Positions 60,666 through 64,000 of a stretch of 64,000 nucleotides of DNA are shown piece by piece. The stretch is taken from positions 186,001 through 250,000 of the forward strand of contig JBKBHA010000004.1 of the NCBI GenBank assembly GCA_046297935.1. Direction: 5' to 3'. The notes beneath the pieces are model-generated. The model was not told where the DNA came from, did not search any database, and worked only from the letters and a program-made list of their open reading frames with translations. This DNA comes from CAYMZZ01 sp046297935. Lineage in GTDB: Bacteria; Bacteroidota; Bacteroidia; Chitinophagales; Chitinophagaceae. The translations under genes were made by a program, and so were the position numbers. The first letter of the stretch is position 1, and every line of letters begins with the position of its first letter.

Positions 60666-62726
60666 GTGGGACCGTTACGTGCCGACCTGTTGCGGAAGGA
60701 ATTATCCATTCACTGTTTCCGCGACTTATTGTTACATTTTCCCTTACGTCATATTGACCGCACACAGGTGAGCCAGGTGTCGGCTATCAATCCAACGACC
60801 GACTATGTACAGGTAAGCGGTCGGTTATTGAGCCTTGAACTTTTGGGAGAAAAAAGGCAGAAGCGGTTGGTAGGTAAATTAAAAGATCAGTCAGGCGTGC
60901 TGGATCTGGTTTGGTTTCAGGGAGTAAACTGGATACAGAAACATTTATCAGTGGGCCAGTCCTATCTCGTTTTTGGCAGGGCTGGTTTTTTTAACTCTAC
61001 TGCCCAGATCGTTCATCCGGAAATGGAAATATTGACTGCCGCACACCAGGAAGGGCGCGCTTTTCTGGAACCTGTTTATCCCAGTACCGAAAAACTGCGC
61101 GCCAGGAGCCTGGGTGGACGACAGATAGCCCGGCTCACTGAGAATCTTTTTCAGGTGATAAAAGAGCGGGATGTGCCGGAGAATCTGCCGGCGCTGGTGA
61201 TTGAATCAGCCCAACTGCTGGGCCGCTTTCGAGCGCTGAAAATGGTTCATTTTCCTGAATACGCGGCAGCCTATCAGGCAGCCGTGAAACGGATCAAGTT
61301 TGAGGAAATCTTTCTGGCGCAAATGCGGATGAACCTGCGGCGAGCGGCGCGGCACCGGTTTTCGAAGGCGGTTGTATTTGATAAAGTAGGCGAACTGTTT
61401 CATGGATTTTATCAGCACCACCTTCCCTTTGAGTTGACCAATGCCCAAAAGCGGGTTATCCGGGAAATCCGCACGGATACGGGATCGGGAAAGCAAATGA
61501 ACCGATTGTTGCAGGGCGATGTTGGCAGCGGGAAAACCATGGTTGCCCTGCTCACAATGCTGCTGGCGGTGGACAATGGTTATCAGGCCTGCATTATGGC
61601 ACCCACCGAAATTCTGGCCAAGCAGCATTTCAATACTATGAGTGAGCAGCTACAGGACCTGCCGGTGCGTGTGGCCTTACTCACCGGCTCAACAAAGGCG
61701 GCTGCACGTAAAAAGCTGCTGGCTGAGTTGGAAAATGGAGAGTTGCAAATCCTTATCGGCACGCATGCCGTAATTGAAGATGCCGTGAAGTTTAAGAGTC
61801 TCGGTATTGTGATCATCGACGAACAGCACCGCTTCGGTGTAGCACAGCGGGCACGACTTTGGGAAAAAGCAAGTTTGCCCCCGCATGTGCTGGTGATGAC
61901 TGCCACACCTATACCAAGAACCCTGGCTATGACCGCCTATGGGGATCTGGACTACAGTATTATTGACGAATTGCCGCCTGGCAGGCAACCCATCACCACT
62001 GTTCATCGGTTAGAAACAGATCGAAGCCGGGTGATGGAGTTTATAAAGGCAGAAATTGCCAAAGGTCGCCAGGCATATATCATTTTCCCATTAATTGAGG
62101 AAAGTGAAAAATTGAGCTATGAAGATCTGATGAGAGGATTTGAAACCGTGAAGGGTTATTTCCCGGAGCCCGCTTATTGGATCAGTATGGTGCATGGCAA
62201 AATGCCTGCTGCGCAGAAAGAACAAAACATGCAACGGTTTGTTGAAGGTGATACGCAACTCATGGTGAGTACTACGGTCATTGAGGTAGGCGTAAACGTA
62301 CCTAATGCCAGTGTAATGGTAATAGAGAGTGCGGAGAAGTTTGGACTTTCCCAGTTGCACCAGTTGAGGGGCCGTGTGGGAAGGGGGGCAGAAAAAAGTT
62401 ATTGCGTATTGCTGACCTCTTCGAAACTTGGGCGTGATGCCAGAGAGCGGATGAAGACCATGGTTCGCAGCAGCGATGGTTTTGAAATTGCCGAAAAGGA
62501 TTTGGAGCTTCGCGGACCCGGCGAAATTGAAGGCACCCGCCAAAGCGGAATGGTAAATTTCCGAATGGCCGACATAGTGCAGGACAAACCTTTGGTAGAG
62601 AGCGCGAAGCAGCTGGTAGCCAGCATCCTTGAAAAAGATCCCGAACTAGCTGCAACAGAAAATGCTGCCCTGCGTATGTATCTGCAATCACGGCGGCATC
62701 ATAGCAGTTGGAGCAAAATATCTTAA
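60666..62726 (+). CDS. recG: ATP-dependent DNA helicase RecG
   Basis: 686 residues from the GTG at 60666. The wedge domain, the helicase Walker A GDVGSGKTM, DEQHRFGV (motif II), VMTATPIPRTLAM and QLRGRVGRG, then DLELRGPGEIEG near the end, are all RecG. RecG remodels stalled forks and Holliday junctions. The sequence directly before the GTG, in frame, reads ILDSPIEYLKG, which is the conserved RecG N-terminus, so the true start lies further upstream (see findings). No ATG, GTG or TTG is found in frame there. Confidence 0.93.
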   Translation: MGPLRADLLRKELSIHCFRDLLLHFPLRHIDRTQVSQVSAINPTTDYVQVSGRLLSLELLGEKRQKRLVGKLKDQSGVLDLVWFQGVNWIQKHLSVGQSYLVFGRAGFFNSTAQIVHPEMEILTAAHQEGRAFLEPVYPSTEKLRARSLGGRQIARLTENLFQVIKERDVPENLPALVIESAQLLGRFRALKMVHFPEYAAAYQAAVKRIKFEEIFLAQMRMNLRRAARHRFSKAVVFDKVGELFHGFYQHHLPFELTNAQKRVIREIRTDTGSGKQMNRLLQGDVGSGKTMVALLTMLLAVDNGYQACIMAPTEILAKQHFNTMSEQLQDLPVRVALLTGSTKAAARKKLLAELENGELQILIGTHAVIEDAVKFKSLGIVIIDEQHRFGVAQRARLWEKASLPPHVLVMTATPIPRTLAMTAYGDLDYSIIDELPPGRQPITTVHRLETDRSRVMEFIKAEIAKGRQAYIIFPLIEESEKLSYEDLMRGFETVKGYFPEPAYWISMVHGKMPAAQKEQNMQRFVEGDTQLMVSTTVIEVGVNVPNASVMVIESAEKFGLSQLHQLRGRVGRGAEKSYCVLLTSSKLGRDARERMKTMVRSSDGFEIAEKDLELRGPGEIEGTRQSGMVNFRMADIVQDKPLVESAKQLVASILEKDPELAATENAALRMYLQSRRHHSSWSKIS

Positions 62727-62776
62727 CATAAGTTTTCCGCCGACGTTCGGGATAATTTCTTTATTTTATAAGACGA

Positions 62777-64000
62777 ATGGCTACCCTGAAACAATCCATA
62801 TTCTGCACTCTTCTTCTTCTTTCTGCCTGTGCCATGCATGCCCAGGATTATAGCAATATTGAATTTGTTGAAAACAAAGGTCAATGGGACGAACGGGTGA
62901 AATACCGGGCCGAAGTAAGTGCCGGCGCGGTGTTTATTCGTCAGTCCGGATTCACGATCCTGCAACATGATCCTGCTACCTGGAATTATTTGCAAAAAAT
63001 GGGTAAAACCATGCATGAAACGCCCGAGTTTGTGCAACGTGATACAGACGGGGCCCTTGTGTTAAAATCGCATGCATGGAATGTGGACTTTGTGGGCGCG
63101 TCACCCAACGTAACAGTAGTGCCTGATAAAATGATTGTCACCTACAACAACTATTTCATGGGAAATGATCCTTCGAAATGGGCGGGGAACTGTCGCATTT
63201 TTCAGGCAATGACCCTGAAAGAAATTTACCCCGGGGTGGATGTTCGTTATTATACCAATAATGGTAAGCTGAAGTACGATATAATTGTTAAGCCCGGAGC
63301 AGATGTGTCGAAGATTGCGCTGAAGTATGAAGGAGTTGATCAATTATCGATTCGCAACAAAGAACTGGTGATCAACACCTCATTGGGTGAGCGACGTGAA
63401 TCGGCTCCCTACACTTACCAGACCGATGCTACTGGCAGAAAAGTGATCAATTGCCGATATGTTTTAAACGGCAACATACTCAAATTCGACGTTGGCAACT
63501 ACGACCGCACTGCCACGCTGGTAATCGACCCTACGCTGATCTTCTGTTCGCTTGCCGCCAGCAGTGCCGATAACTGGGGATTTACGGCGACCTATGGACC
63601 CGACGGAAGTTTTTATGGTGGAGGCATCGTTTTTGAAACTGCTGGTGGCAGTTTCCCTGTTACACCTGGCGCTATCCAGACCAATTTCCAGGGCGGAAGT
63701 AACGCTACTGGTGAAAGGCCTTGCGATATCGGCATCATTCGGCTATCGCCAAATGGCTCTACCCGCATTTATGCAACTTATATAGGCGGCGCCGGCAACG
63801 AACAGCCGCATAGTCTGGTGGTGGATGGAGCGGGTAACCTGATACTTGCAGGCAGGAGCAGCAGTACTTCCGGTGCGGCAGCAACTCGTTACCCAACTAC
63901 CGGTCCAACTATTGGTGTAGGTGGAAACTATGATATAGCCATCACTAAGATAAATCCAACCGGTACTGCCTTGATCGGTTCGCGGCTGATAGGTGGTTCA
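62777..64000 (+). CDS. Secreted DUF7948/SBBP-repeat protein (partial, runs off the window)
   Basis: The ATG at 62777 opens a frame of 408 codons continuing to the window end. A signal peptide (TLKQSIFCTLLLLSACAMHAQ) is followed by the DUF7948 domain: FVENKGQWDERVKYRAEV, VFIRQSGFTI, NNYFMGNDPSKWAGNC, YPGVDVRYYTNNGKLKYDIIV and LVIDPTLIF. From about residue 255 on, beta-propeller-like repeats with YGPDGSFYGGG, VDGAGNLILAG and KINPTGTALIGS occur, as in SBBP proteins. Such proteins often end in a type IX secretion or gliding-motility C-terminal domain, not visible here. They are large adhesin-like or extracellular proteins. Confidence 0.85.
   Translation, partial: MATLKQSIFCTLLLLSACAMHAQDYSNIEFVENKGQWDERVKYRAEVSAGAVFIRQSGFTILQHDPATWNYLQKMGKTMHETPEFVQRDTDGALVLKSHAWNVDFVGASPNVTVVPDKMIVTYNNYFMGNDPSKWAGNCRIFQAMTLKEIYPGVDVRYYTNNGKLKYDIIVKPGADVSKIALKYEGVDQLSIRNKELVINTSLGERRESAPYTYQTDATGRKVINCRYVLNGNILKFDVGNYDRTATLVIDPTLIFCSLAASSADNWGFTATYGPDGSFYGGGIVFETAGGSFPVTPGAIQTNFQGGSNATGERPCDIGIIRLSPNGSTRIYATYIGGAGNEQPHSLVVDGAGNLILAGRSSSTSGAAATRYPTTGPTIGVGGNYDIAITKINPTGTALIGSRLIGGS

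Noticed and set aside
1..64000. CRISPR arrays, tRNA or rRNA genes, prophage or transposase genes
   Set aside because: No regular direct-repeat array, no cloverleaf or rRNA sequence and no integrase or transposase reading was recognised in the window.

Overview
The window is bacterial chromosome from a member of the Bacteroidota, most likely family Chitinophagaceae. This placement rests on a SusC/SusD pair, DUF6597-type AraC and HxlR regulators, promoters of the TTG-N19-TAnnTTTG type, weak ribosome binding sites, a DUF7948/SBBP-type secreted giant protein, and the protein sequences themselves; no rRNA or tRNA is present to confirm it. Moderate GC, a few TTG/GTG starts and long AT-rich intergenic stretches fit.

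Layout. 1-18.1 kb is a mixed accessory region: the tail of an unknown gene, an AraC regulator, a repeat-containing lipoprotein, an FtsX permease relic, a rifampin ADP-ribosyltransferase fused to a helical N-terminal region, a DJ-1/PfpI protein and an F420-type reductase divergent from an HxlR regulator with a palindromic operator, a GNAT acetyltransferase, dispersed repeats, three alpha/beta hydrolases and an MBL-fold protein, an NtrC-type regulator with a HisKA_2 kinase, a second AraC regulator, a secreted HExxH protein and a Crp/Fnr regulator. 18.2-27.9 kb holds a methyltransferase, a PhnA-SulP pair bracketed by G-rich repeats, a membrane protein, a GT39 glycosyltransferase, an arginase-fold protein, an M19 dipeptidase, a Nudix hydrolase and an orphan PAS histidine kinase.

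27.9-52.3 kb is a complete glucuronoxylan utilisation locus. The minus-strand arm (two LacI regulators, GH67 alpha-glucuronidase, SDR, GH10 xylanase, GPH-type transporter, GH43, sialate-type acetylesterase, CE4-like deacetylase, mannonate dehydratase) and the plus-strand arm (SusC, SusD, GH10 with an inserted carbohydrate-binding module, xylulokinase, xylose isomerase, SSS symporter) diverge from a shared control region. That region carries a perfect 11-bp-arm palindrome overlapping the susC promoter, and its 14-bp core recurs just upstream of the first LacI gene of the degradation arm. Predicted localisation gives a coherent route: surface xylanase and SusCD, periplasmic GH10/GH67/esterases, transport, cytoplasmic GH43, then XylA/XylB for xylose and UxuA plus perhaps the SDR for glucuronate.

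53.1-59.3 kb is a SUF iron-sulfur cluster operon (sufB-C-D-S-E, a SufT-like gene, and a cysteine-containing Rrf2 regulator) with a palindrome and a -7 element so close to the sufB ATG that the mRNA may be nearly leaderless. The window closes with a MraY/WecA-type glycosyltransferase, RecG (which lacks a normal start codon at its conserved N-terminus) and the first 408 codons of a secreted DUF7948/SBBP protein that runs off the end. All families are recognised from sequence alone; no searches were run.
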